In this document: positions 39,902 through 47,882 of the stretch, piece by piece
Layout: each line of letters begins with the position of its first letter
Position numbering within the stretch: position 1 is the stretch's first letter
From: CAUZIR01 sp034421295
GTDB taxonomy: Bacteria; Chloroflexota; Dehalococcoidia; Lucifugimonadales; UBA2962
DNA length: 56,794 nt
Assembly: GCA_034421295.1 (NCBI GenBank)
Contig: DAOUKM010000005.1
Coordinates: forward strand, 1-56,794
Direction of reading: 5' to 3'
The notes under the pieces: model-generated
What the model saw: only the letters and a program-made list of their open reading frames with translations
Database searches by the model: none
What the model was told of the DNA's origin: nothing
Translations under genes and position numbers: made by a program

Positions 39902-40825
39902 TTACGGCCGGTCCAGGGCCGCCCCGAGTGCCTGGTCGATGATGTCAACGCCCACCAGCTCGCTCCATGCGCCAAGCAGCCGGGCCGTGATGGGCCCCGG
40001 ACGCCCCGAACCGACGCGCCTGCCGTTAAAGCGGGTGACCGGGAGCATGCTGTAGGGGGTGCTGGTCAGGAACGCCTCGTCGGCGACCAGCACATGGTAG
40101 GGCTGTAGCACCTCCTGGCTGTGGGGTATGCCCAGCCGGGCGCACAGCTCGAGCACGGTTGCCCTGCTCACCCCTTCCAGGATGCTGCGGTCGGTGGGAG
40201 TCGTGACGCTGCCGTCCCTGACCAGGAAGAAGTTCCCGCCCGTGTTCTCGGTCAGGTTTCCGTCGCGGTCCAAGAGCACCGCCATCGCGTCGGGGTCCGT
40301 ACGCGCCACCTCAAGGTCCGCCAGCTGGCCGGCCATTCGGCTGCGGTGCTTTATCTTGGGGTCGAGCGACTCAGGCGGTATCTGCCTCGCCGACGGCGTG
40401 ATCGCGTGCACTCCCTCGGTGTAGAAGCGCGCGAACGACGGGAAGTCTATGGGGAAACAGTGAATGACGACCGTGGCGGGGCCGGGCCTCGACCCCGGCG
40501 AACTGCGGTAGCTGTACACGCCTCGCGATATGTTGTGAACGATCCACGCGTCCTCCCCCGGGCCGAACATGGCGCGGTTCATTTCGAGCATCTGGAGGGT
40601 TGCCTCCTCCATCTCGGACTTGCTCATGCCCGCGTCGATCTCGGTGGCCTTCATCGAGTAGTAGAGCCGGTCCATGTGTTCTGAGAGCTTGAACGGACGC
40701 ATGTCGAACGTCCGGGTCGACTCGGTGACCAGGTCGGCAAACATGTAGCCGCGGTCGTAAATTGACACCCCCGCCCGCGACTCCGGCACGTACTCCCCGC
40801 TTATGTACACCATCAATTCGGACAT
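39902..40825 (-). CDS. Class IV PLP aminotransferase, second paralogue
   Basis: A 307-residue fold type IV enzyme related to the product of 37000-37941: ISGEYVPESRAGVSIYDRGYMFAD, R-T-F-D-M-R-P-F-K-L-S-E-H-M-D-R, the PLP lysine in L-D-P-K-I-K-H-R-S-R and N-L-T-E-N-T-G-G-N-F-F. Differences in the substrate loop suggest a different amino donor from its paralogue. Start ATG has GGAGG-type purines upstream. It is on the minus strand, 39 bases after the amidohydrolase in transcription order, and probably in the same unit. Confidence 0.86.
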   Translation of the reverse strand: MSELMVYISGEYVPESRAGVSIYDRGYMFADLVTESTRTFDMRPFKLSEHMDRLYYSMKATEIDAGMSKSEMEEATLQMLEMNRAMFGPGEDAWIVHNISRGVYSYRSSPGSRPGPATVVIHCFPIDFPSFARFYTEGVHAITPSARQIPPESLDPKIKHRSRMAGQLADLEVARTDPDAMAVLLDRDGNLTENTGGNFFLVRDGSVTTPTDRSILEGVSRATVLELCARLGIPHSQEVLQPYHVLVADEAFLTSTPYSMLPVTRFNGRRVGSGRPGPITARLLGAWSELVGVDIIDQALGAALDRP

Positions 40826-40864
40826 GAGCCCCTCCCTCCGGTCTACTCCCCCTAAACCCAGGGG

Positions 40865-42481
40865 CTAGGCCTCGTATGCGAGCGTTCCGTCGACGTAGGT
40901 CTGCTCAACCGATATGTCCCCTATGTGGTCGGGATGAGAGCCCGTAGGATCGTGGCTGAGCACCACCATGTCGGCGCGCTTACCCACCTCGAGCGATCCC
41001 ACCTCGCTATCGCGGAACACGGCGTATGACGACCCGTTGGTGTAGTGCCTTATGCACTCTTCGGCTGAGATCGCCTGGTCCGGGGCGATCTGCCGTCCCG
41101 TGATGTGCCTGCGGCTCACCGCCGCGGCAATCCCGTCCAGCGGCGCGATCGATGCGCACGGAAAGTCCGATCCGGCGGCTATCGTCGCACCTGCCTCGAC
41201 CATGGCGGCTATGGGCTCGGCCTCGGCGTCGATGTTGTACTCGCGCACCCCTTCCTCAAACATGTGGCCTATGTTGTAAAGGAAGGCCGGCTGCTGGGAG
41301 ATCACGATGGGCATGTCTGCCGCCCTCTTGATCTGGTCCATCGTGGGGAACATGAAGTGGTCGATCCTCAGGCGAAGATCCTCCGCGCCGGGCACCTCCC
41401 TGATGGCCCGCTCGAACGAGTTGAGTCCCTGCTCGATGGCCCTGTTGGCTATACAGTGGATGGCCACCTGCAGGCCGTTGCGCACGGCCGAGAGGACCAG
41501 CTCGTCGGCCTCCTCCTGACCGTAGTACACCTCACCCTCTGGAGTGACCGCCCCGTCCGAGTGGCACCGGAAGAACCCGAAGTTGGGATAGACCGGATCC
41601 ATGAACAGCTTCACCGCTCCTCCGCGCAGTCGGTCCGATACGTTGTCCTCCATGAACTCGCCGGCGGCCGGCCTGCTCGGTGCGCCGAAGAAGGTGTCCC
41701 CTCCCCTGATCTGGCGGACGCAGATGGGGAGCTTCCCCTGGGCGTCGGCTATCCGGTACATCTGCGCGCTCTCGGGCATCGTCTGGGCATCGCCTAGGCT
41801 GGTGACCCCGTGGGACAGGTGGCGCCGGGCATTGTGCTGGACCAGGTCGCCGACGGCGTCCTCCCCGTACACCTCGATGAACGAGCGCATCGTGGTGCGG
41901 TGCACGATATCCATCGCGCGCTCCTGGAGGAATCCAGTAGGCTCGCCCGCGTCATCCCGGACGATCACGCCCCCGACGGGGTCCGGCGTGTCACGATCGA
42001 TTCCCGCCAGGGCCAAGGCTGCCGAGTTCGCGTACAGGGCGTGGTAGGAATCGTCCATGACGCACACGGGATGGTCACCTCCCGCCTCGTCGAGCTCGTA
42101 CCTTGTCAGGGGACCGGTGCCCTCCAGGCTCCGTGCGTTGTAGGCCTGTCCCCAGATCCACTGGCCGGTGGGCGTCGTTGCGGCCGTGGCCTCGATGGCC
42201 CAGAGCGCCTCGCTCTTTGAGCGCAGCGGCGGGGTGCGGAGATCGCAGGACACCGGCTCGAACGTCGTCATGGAAAAGTGGTTATGGGGGTCTATGAATC
42301 CCGGCGTGACCGCCCTGCCGTTTAGCCGGACGACCCTTGTGCCATCGCCGGCCATGCGGCCTATCTCCTCGCTTGAGCCCACCGCCGAGATCTTCCCGCC
42401 GCTGACGGCCAGGGCCTCAGGCCTGCTCCCGGAGGGGTCCATCGTAAGGATTCGTCCGCCCAACATCACTAGATCTGCCAT
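40865..42481 (-). CDS. YtcJ-type amidohydrolase
   Basis: This 538-residue amidohydrolase (Amidohydro_3 group) starts MADLVMLGGRILTMDPSG and has the metal motif P-H-N-H at about residues 67-70 in a T-P-G-F-I-D-P-H-N-H-F context. Later motifs are VAIHCIANRAIEQ, LRIDHFMFPT and AGSDFPCASIAPLDGIAAAVSR, with G-K-R-A-D-M-V-V-L at the end. Members hydrolyse amide or C-N bonds in cyclic or N-formylated compounds; YtcJ-like proteins are mostly uncharacterised. ATG 42481 with AAGGG upstream is preferred to the frame opening at 42523. It lies 110 bases after the FAD oxidoreductase gene in transcription order. Confidence 0.87.
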   Translation of the reverse strand: MADLVMLGGRILTMDPSGSRPEALAVSGGKISAVGSSEEIGRMAGDGTRVVRLNGRAVTPGFIDPHNHFSMTTFEPVSCDLRTPPLRSKSEALWAIEATAATTPTGQWIWGQAYNARSLEGTGPLTRYELDEAGGDHPVCVMDDSYHALYANSAALALAGIDRDTPDPVGGVIVRDDAGEPTGFLQERAMDIVHRTTMRSFIEVYGEDAVGDLVQHNARRHLSHGVTSLGDAQTMPESAQMYRIADAQGKLPICVRQIRGGDTFFGAPSRPAAGEFMEDNVSDRLRGGAVKLFMDPVYPNFGFFRCHSDGAVTPEGEVYYGQEEADELVLSAVRNGLQVAIHCIANRAIEQGLNSFERAIREVPGAEDLRLRIDHFMFPTMDQIKRAADMPIVISQQPAFLYNIGHMFEEGVREYNIDAEAEPIAAMVEAGATIAAGSDFPCASIAPLDGIAAAVSRRHITGRQIAPDQAISAEECIRHYTNGSSYAVFRDSEVGSLEVGKRADMVVLSHDPTGSHPDHIGDISVEQTYVDGTLAYEA

Positions 42482-42591
42482 AGCGCTGCCCTTAACTCGC
42501 TTCCCTAAGGGTACGTCCCGCACCCACTCCGCTGTCGCCGGGTGGAGATTTTCGTAACGGCGGACAGCATACCGTCGGGCAGGACCCGCGG

Positions 42592-43776
42592 CTAGGCCAG
42601 CACCCTCAGCGGATAGCTGGAGCCGAGCAGGTCGCCCTCCGCGAATCGACCGAGCCTGAGGCGGCGTACGTCGATGGTCTGAGTGCTTCCGGCGATGATC
42701 TCGGCCATGGCGCGCCCGACCGCAGGCGCCATCTTGAAACCGTGCCCGGAAAAGCCCACCGCACAGTACAGGCCGTCGATCCCTTCCACCCGGTCGATGA
42801 CCGGATGCCAGTCCTCGGTGACCGTGAACAGGCCCGACCAGCCCCGCACGTAGCCGGCACCTTCCATGCCGGCAACCCTTTCCGCCATGGCCCTCAGGCC
42901 GGCCTCGATGTAGGACTGGTCGACGCCGCGGTTGTAGTGGTCGGGACCTGCGAGATCATGCTCTTCTCCGAGCGCGACCAGCGAGAGACCGGGCGCGTCC
43001 ATACGCCCCGAAAAGTCCCCCACCACGTCACCGATGGCGGGATGGGTAAGGTCCCTGTCCCGCGTGACCGCCAGCACCTGGTGCCGGACGGTCGACAGGC
43101 TTATGTCCACGCCCAGCCCGGCGAGCAGCTGCCCGGACCAGGGACCCGCCGCAACGAGTGCGGCCCCGGTCGGGATGATCTCGCCGTGGACCCGGACGCC
43201 GACGACCCTTGCGCCTTCAACGATCACCCCATCCATCGGGGTCCCCACCCGGACGGTCGCGCCGAGCTCTTCTGCGCGCCGGGCGTACCCGCTCGTAACC
43301 AGGTGGGCGTCCGCATAGCCGGAAAGAGGCTCAAAGGCATAGGCCTCGCCGTCTCTGGTCCTTACCGAGGGCGCAAGGTCGGACAGGCGGTCGGCATCGA
43401 CCTCGGCAGTGTCGATCCCCAGAGCCGTCTGCATCGCAAGGTTGCGGCGAAGCGCCCCGCCGTACTCGGCCGGCACCGCGAGAAGATACCCGGTCTGCAC
43501 ATAACCGGACGGCGAGCCGACGCTCTGGTCGAACTGCCGATATGCCGCAAGGCTCTCCCACGCCATCAGGGCCGTGACCTCGTTCGAATAGTGCATGCGG
43601 AGCACGCCCTGGGTGCGCGAGGTCGAGCCCGACGCCAGGGAGTCCCTCTCGACCAGGAGCGTATCGGTGACGCCGAGTTCGGCAAGGTGATAGAGGGTCG
43701 AGCACCCCATCACGCCGCCACCCACGATGACTATGGAGGGCGCTCTTTTCCCGAGGGTATTCACAACTGCCGTCAC
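42592..43776 (-). CDS. FAD-dependent amine/amino-acid oxidoreductase (DAO family)
   Basis: This 394-residue DAO-family flavoprotein has the FAD motif IVIVGGGVMGCSTLYHLAELG near residue 15 and L-L-V-E-R-D-S-L-A-S-G-S-T-S-R as in sarcosine oxidase and dimethylglycine dehydrogenase-like enzymes. The C-terminal FAD contact GLYCAVGFSGHGFKMAPAVG is also present. It probably oxidises a secondary or D-amine. The start is GTG 43776, immediately after the antiporter stop with no gap, and a ribosome site is not obvious, so it may be translated by coupling. Downstream genes (amidohydrolase, aminotransferase) are on the same strand. Confidence 0.88.
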   Translation of the reverse strand: MTAVVNTLGKRAPSIVIVGGGVMGCSTLYHLAELGVTDTLLVERDSLASGSTSRTQGVLRMHYSNEVTALMAWESLAAYRQFDQSVGSPSGYVQTGYLLAVPAEYGGALRRNLAMQTALGIDTAEVDADRLSDLAPSVRTRDGEAYAFEPLSGYADAHLVTSGYARRAEELGATVRVGTPMDGVIVEGARVVGVRVHGEIIPTGAALVAAGPWSGQLLAGLGVDISLSTVRHQVLAVTRDRDLTHPAIGDVVGDFSGRMDAPGLSLVALGEEHDLAGPDHYNRGVDQSYIEAGLRAMAERVAGMEGAGYVRGWSGLFTVTEDWHPVIDRVEGIDGLYCAVGFSGHGFKMAPAVGRAMAEIIAGSTQTIDVRRLRLGRFAEGDLLGSSYPLRVLA

Positions 43777-45996
43777 CTAGCGCAAAAGGTAAAGCGCGCC
43801 CGCCGCCAGCACAACGGCGAACAGCACCGCGGCTCCTCCGTAGAACATGTGCGGTGAGAATCCGGACCTCACGCTCTTGGGCCAGGACCTTATCTGACGG
43901 ACCCTCACCCGTCCCCTGGTGTCCACGTATATGTCCTCTTCCCCGTGGTCCCACGAGGGGGCGGAGGCCTTGCGGAATCGAAGCGTTATCAGAAAGTAGC
44001 CGTCGACCTCGGTGGCCTTCTTGAACTCCCAGACAATGGGCGCCCTGCCCAGACGCGATGCATACGGCGAAGCGTCGTTCTCTACGACCGTAAGGGCGCT
44101 TATCTCGGCGTCCGCGATCGTCACGACCTTGGCGGAGGCGGGAGGATCACCGGCGAGCGCGGGCTCCGCCTCAGGCGGAACGGTCGGGGCGTACTCGGAG
44201 CGTACGGTGACGGCCGGAAGGAGGCTGCCGGAACCCTCGACCCCCCTGCCGGCGCCGCCCCGGGCGGTCTCGCCGCCGGGAAGATGTTCGCCGAGGAAGG
44301 TCTTACTGAAGGACTCGACCAGGTGGCGGTGCACCTGTCGCAGGAAACGGATCGCGACGTAGACCATCGCGGCCACGACCATGAAGGGCAGCGGAACCTC
44401 CAGGGGGCCCAGTGAGAGAAGGTGTGCGACGAAGGGGATCACCCACATGCCGACAGCGAAGATGACCAGGATCATCACAGAGTCGCGGACCAGGTTCTTT
44501 GCGACGGCCTGTATGCGCATCCTGGGAGCCCTGTCGCGGAGGATCAGGTACGTTGCGGCCTGCTCGGTGAGCCGCTCAAGACCGCGCCAGATCGCAACGG
44601 AAGACGGGAAGCTGAGCGCAAGCGCCGCGAAAGCGAGGGTCTTTGCCACCACTCCCTCGGAGATGCCCAGCGGGCGGGCGATATCGGGTGACAGGCCGAC
44701 CACCAGGGCGCCCAGCGCCATGAGCACCACGACGATCAGGAAGTTGACCAGCACCGACAGGGCCGGTCCCCTGACCCGCTGCCTCAGTCCCGGGCTCAGA
44801 GTGCCCCGGAGATCCATGGCGCCGATCGTGAACCCGGACAGCGACCTTTGGAGTCCCTCCGGGGACCGGCTCCGCAGCAGGTCCGCGACGCGGTCGGCGG
44901 ACCTGACTATGTACGGGTAAAACAGGGACGTGATCGCGGTGACGGCCGCCAGCACCTGGTACATGAAGGCACCTATCGTCTGGCTCTCTACCCCTACCTT
45001 GACCATAGCGAGCGAGAACTCACCGACCTGAGGGGTCCGCATACCGAACTGGATCGGCACCCTGCCGGGCTGACCCGCCATGAACGCCCCGAACGTGTTG
45101 ACGACGACCTTCCCGACGATGAACACGCCGGCGATCACGATCGCCGGCACGATGTGGTCGCCAATCACGTGAACGTTGATCAGCATGCCTATCGACACGA
45201 AGAACAGGGCCCCGAACATGTCCCTTATGGGCGAGATCGTGCGCGTCATCTGCTCCGCCTGAGGGGTGTCGCCTATCACAGCACCGATCAGGAACGCACC
45301 GGCCGCCGCCGAGAGGCCGAGCTCCTCCCCGATGAGGGCCAGGGCAAAGCAGAGGGCCAGGGCCGCCAGGACCAGGGTCTCCGGGGACTCGAACCTGTGG
45401 ATGTACGAGAGCAGGCGCGGCACGAAGACCGCGCCGAGCGCCACCGAGGCCACGGTGAACAGCACCAGCTTCAGCACCAGCGGGCCGACGTCTCCGAAAC
45501 CCGTTGCGCCCGAGGTCGCAAGACCCGAGAGCAGGGTGAGAAGGATGACTGCGACGAAGTCCTCAACGACCAACAGCCCGACGATAAGCTTGCCGGCCCG
45601 GGTCGTCAGCTTGCCGGAGTCGCGGAGTACCTTGATCAGTATCGCCGAACTCGAGATCGCCATCGCCGAGCCCAGGTATATGGCCTCCACCGGGGTCCAG
45701 CCCAGCAGCCGGCCGAGCTGGTAGCCGATCGAGACCATCACAAGCATCTCGATGCTGCCGATCAGCAGCACCCCCAAGCCGACATGGCGGATCCGCCGCC
45801 ACCCGAACTCCATGCCGACCGCGAACAACAGCAGCACGAGGCCGAGATCGGCAAGGAGCCTGACGATCTCTATGTTGGTGACGGGGGGATTGGGGAAGGT
45901 GAAGGGGCCGACGAGGATCCCGGCGATCAGATAACCGAGGATCGAGGGCTGCCGGAGGCGCTTGAAGACGACCACGGCACCCCCTGCTACGGCCAT
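43777..45996 (-). CDS. Kef-type cation:proton antiporter with extra C-terminal domain
   Basis: The protein has 739 residues from ATG 45996. The first 390 are a Na+/H+-exchanger domain with RLRQPSILGYLIAGILVGP, L-L-L-F-A-V-G-M-E-F, A-I-S-S-S-A-I-L-I-K and I-G-A-V-I-G-D-T. A second hydrophobic module with about four helices (about 410-565), a soluble part with GEHLPGGETARGGAGRGVEG, and one last helix at the C-terminus follow. No TrkA-N domain is present. Family homologues start earlier, with the first helix complete. The frame is open upstream to 46063 but offers only ATA (46044) or ATC there, so the true start may be non-canonical. Confidence 0.87.
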   Translation of the reverse strand: MAVAGGAVVVFKRLRQPSILGYLIAGILVGPFTFPNPPVTNIEIVRLLADLGLVLLLFAVGMEFGWRRIRHVGLGVLLIGSIEMLVMVSIGYQLGRLLGWTPVEAIYLGSAMAISSSAILIKVLRDSGKLTTRAGKLIVGLLVVEDFVAVILLTLLSGLATSGATGFGDVGPLVLKLVLFTVASVALGAVFVPRLLSYIHRFESPETLVLAALALCFALALIGEELGLSAAAGAFLIGAVIGDTPQAEQMTRTISPIRDMFGALFFVSIGMLINVHVIGDHIVPAIVIAGVFIVGKVVVNTFGAFMAGQPGRVPIQFGMRTPQVGEFSLAMVKVGVESQTIGAFMYQVLAAVTAITSLFYPYIVRSADRVADLLRSRSPEGLQRSLSGFTIGAMDLRGTLSPGLRQRVRGPALSVLVNFLIVVVLMALGALVVGLSPDIARPLGISEGVVAKTLAFAALALSFPSSVAIWRGLERLTEQAATYLILRDRAPRMRIQAVAKNLVRDSVMILVIFAVGMWVIPFVAHLLSLGPLEVPLPFMVVAAMVYVAIRFLRQVHRHLVESFSKTFLGEHLPGGETARGGAGRGVEGSGSLLPAVTVRSEYAPTVPPEAEPALAGDPPASAKVVTIADAEISALTVVENDASPYASRLGRAPIVWEFKKATEVDGYFLITLRFRKASAPSWDHGEEDIYVDTRGRVRVRQIRSWPKSVRSGFSPHMFYGGAAVLFAVVLAAGALYLLR

Positions 45997-46055
45997 TATG
46001 ATCGCGAAGTCGCGGATGAGTGTGAGTTGCTCAGAGGCGCCTATGGCTCGGATCC

Positions 46056-46094
46056 TTTCTAACCCGCGATCTGACCATCCAAAAATTTTCTAAC
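46056..46094. promoter_or_regulatory. Direct repeat TTTCTAAC in the AT-rich divergent gap
   Basis: TTTCTAAC occurs at 46056-46063 and again at 46087-46094, 31 bases apart (about three helical turns). They lie in an unusually AT-rich stretch between the antiporter and the SDR. This spacing suits a pair of sites for one regulator or a cryptic promoter. The rest of the gap (46095-46238) contains no gene I can support. Confidence 0.4.
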
Positions 46095-46238
46095 TTGTCT
46101 AAGAAAGAGTTCAATGAATTTTGGGATATCATTACCCCGTTTACCGGGCCGCGGCCGCATGGACAGCCCGTCGAGGGCGAGCTTTCGGCGACCCGCAGAT
46201 CGGCGCCTTTGGCGCCCGCCCGACGGGAGTTGTGGCCG

Positions 46239-47015
46239 ATGGATAAAAGGCTCAGCGGAAGGACCGCGATCATCACCGGCGGGGCCTCCGGCATCGGCCG
46301 GGCCACCTCCCTACTGTTCGGCCGCCACGGAGCCAGCGTCCTCGTAGCCGACCTGGACCTGGATGATGCTGTCCGGACTGCCGAGGAGGTAAGGGCCCAG
46401 GGAGGTCGGGCCGAGGGGCTTTCCGTGGACGTCACCTCCTCGGATGCCGTGGCCGCCGCGGTTCAGTTCGCCGAGGAGCGCTTCGGCGGTCTCGACATCC
46501 TGGTCAACAGCGCCGGGCTGAACCCTCGGATAGGCTCCCTTGCCGGAAAGTCGGACGAGGAGGTCTGGGACGCGGTCATAGAGGTGAACCTCAAGGGCAC
46601 CTACCTTGCGTGTCGCCACGCGATTGCGGCCTTGGAGAGGCGCGGGGGCGGATCGATAATCAACCTGTCGTCGGTCATGGGCCTCGTGGGATACGCCCGG
46701 GGCGTCGGCGCCGGTCTGTCGCCGTACAACCCGTCCAAGGGCGGTGTCCTTCAGCTGACCAGGAACCTCGCGGTCGAGCTTGCGCCAAGGGGAATCCGGG
46801 TGAACTGCATCAATCCGGGCTTTGTCGACACCCCGTTCACCGAAAAGCTCACCTCGGATCCGGAGGTCCTTTCAGCACTGATCGACCTCCATCCCATCGG
46901 CCGGCTCGCAAGGCCTGAGGAGATCGCCAGCTGTGCCCTTTTCCTGGCCAGCGACGAGTCAACGTTCGTCACCGGCGCGCCCCTCATAGTCGACGGCGGT
47001 TACACCGCCCAGTAG
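46239..47015 (+). CDS. SDR family oxidoreductase
   Basis: A classical 258-residue short-chain dehydrogenase. The cofactor site is TGGASGIGRATS at about residues 14-25, N-S-A-G-L-N-P is the N-N-A-G-type motif, and catalysis uses the S-S-V-M-G Ser and Y-N-P-S-K near residue 165. VDGGYTAQ ends the protein. D-L-D-L after the second strand suggests NAD(H) preference. Start ATG 46239 follows GGGAG by ten bases. The in-frame extension from TTG 46095 crosses an AT-rich region unlike the gene and is probably not translated. The substrate is unknown. Confidence 0.9.
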   Translation: MDKRLSGRTAIITGGASGIGRATSLLFGRHGASVLVADLDLDDAVRTAEEVRAQGGRAEGLSVDVTSSDAVAAAVQFAEERFGGLDILVNSAGLNPRIGSLAGKSDEEVWDAVIEVNLKGTYLACRHAIAALERRGGGSIINLSSVMGLVGYARGVGAGLSPYNPSKGGVLQLTRNLAVELAPRGIRVNCINPGFVDTPFTEKLTSDPEVLSALIDLHPIGRLARPEEIASCALFLASDESTFVTGAPLIVDGGYTAQ

Positions 47016-47031
47016 AGGCCAGGAGGCAGGC

Positions 47032-47796
47032 CTACCGGCTCACACTCTCCAGAAACAGCAGGGCGCTGGAGTAGACCTGCCTTCCTATCGACTGCATCGC
47101 CTTGTGACCAGGCCGGTTGACATCGAGAAGCCGGGACAGGGACACAGGCCCGGCCAGTCCGGGAAGGTCGCATCTGTCCCGGAACCCGCGAACGGTGCCC
47201 TTCTCCCCGCCGTACATGACGAACTCTATGTCCCCCGCCGAACCGGTCCTGTCGATGAGGTCGCCGGCTGCATTGCAAACGTGGTCGTAGAACTCTCGCA
47301 CCAGCCTCTCCCTGCTTCGCTCAAAGCGGCGCTGTGAAGACCCGCCGGCCCGGTGCCGGCTCTTTACGTACCGGGTCCCGGACTTTGAGGCGACGACGCT
47401 GTCCCCCTTAAGCACGCCGACCGAGTAGTGGCCAAGCCGTATCAGGATGACGAGCACGGTGCGGTCGCGCTCCAGCATCTCCAGCAGCGGTCCCGGCGCA
47501 AAGCCGGCATGTTCCTGGTCCCGCTCCACCCGGAAGGGCGGCAGGACCGCGAGCGCGGACTCCGGCCCGGAAAAGAGGCAAAGGCCGGTTTCCCCGGGAC
47601 GCGATGCGCGGAGGATTTCGATCAGGTCTTTCCGGGCGGTCGGCGGTTGGGCGGGATGGTCGTCGTCCAGAATCGCCCCGCACGTATCGGATGTCAGGTA
47701 GAGGGAGCCGGTGTACCTTCCGGAATCGCTCATCTCATCGATTAGACGGCATATGCTGTGCCGGTCCCTCCGGGAACGGCCGACGACCTTGAGCAT
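47032..47796 (-). CDS. Candidate VLRF1/Vms1-like (eRF1-fold) peptide-release factor
   Basis: A 254-residue protein. Its C-terminal half contains SGTRYVKSRHRAGGSSQ and then RRFERSRERLVREFYDHV. This resembles the GxxQ catalytic loop and following helix of the VLRF1 domain in Vms1/ANKZF1 and in bacterial acVLRF1 proteins, which release peptides from stalled peptidyl-tRNA. The preceding strands V-L-V-I-L-I-R-L-G-H-Y-S-V-G-V fit the same fold. The N-terminal 90 residues are less clear. TATGAT lies six bases before ATG 47796, so the mRNA is probably leaderless. It is divergent from rpiB. The family call rests on motif similarity only. Confidence 0.6.
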   Translation of the reverse strand: MLKVVGRSRRDRHSICRLIDEMSDSGRYTGSLYLTSDTCGAILDDDHPAQPPTARKDLIEILRASRPGETGLCLFSGPESALAVLPPFRVERDQEHAGFAPGPLLEMLERDRTVLVILIRLGHYSVGVLKGDSVVASKSGTRYVKSRHRAGGSSQRRFERSRERLVREFYDHVCNAAGDLIDRTGSAGDIEFVMYGGEKGTVRGFRDRCDLPGLAGPVSLSRLLDVNRPGHKAMQSIGRQVYSSALLFLESVSR

Positions 47797-47802
47797 GGAC
47801 AC

Positions 47803-47808
47803 ATCATA
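47803..47808 (-). promoter_or_regulatory. -10 box TATGAT for the release-factor-like gene, likely leaderless
   Basis: Coding strand TATGAT, six bases, ATG 47796. The transcription start is expected at the A of ATG. The in-frame GTG 47802 directly abuts the box and would be upstream of the transcription start, so ATG is the likelier start. Confidence 0.55.
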
Positions 47809-47847
47809 GTGGCCGGGGATGCGAAGGTTCCCGGCCGGGATCGGGGT

Positions 47848-47876
47848 TTGCCCGGATGGGGGGTCACCGATACACT
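47848..47876 (+). promoter_or_regulatory. Promoter of rpiB: TTGCCC-17-TACACT, likely leaderless
   Basis: TTGCCC at 47848-47853 and TACACT at 47871-47876 are 17 bases apart, the canonical spacing. Six bases later ATG 47883 begins rpiB, so transcription likely starts at the start codon. Of the leaderless set here this is the only one with a recognisable -35 box. Confidence 0.55.
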
Positions 47877-47882
47877 CGGACG

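Noticed and set aside
46095..46238. Upstream extension of the SDR gene (MSKKEFNEFWDI...)
   Set aside because: The extension begins in an AT-rich promoter-like stretch, has no ribosome site and precedes a standard SDR N-terminus at ATG 46239.
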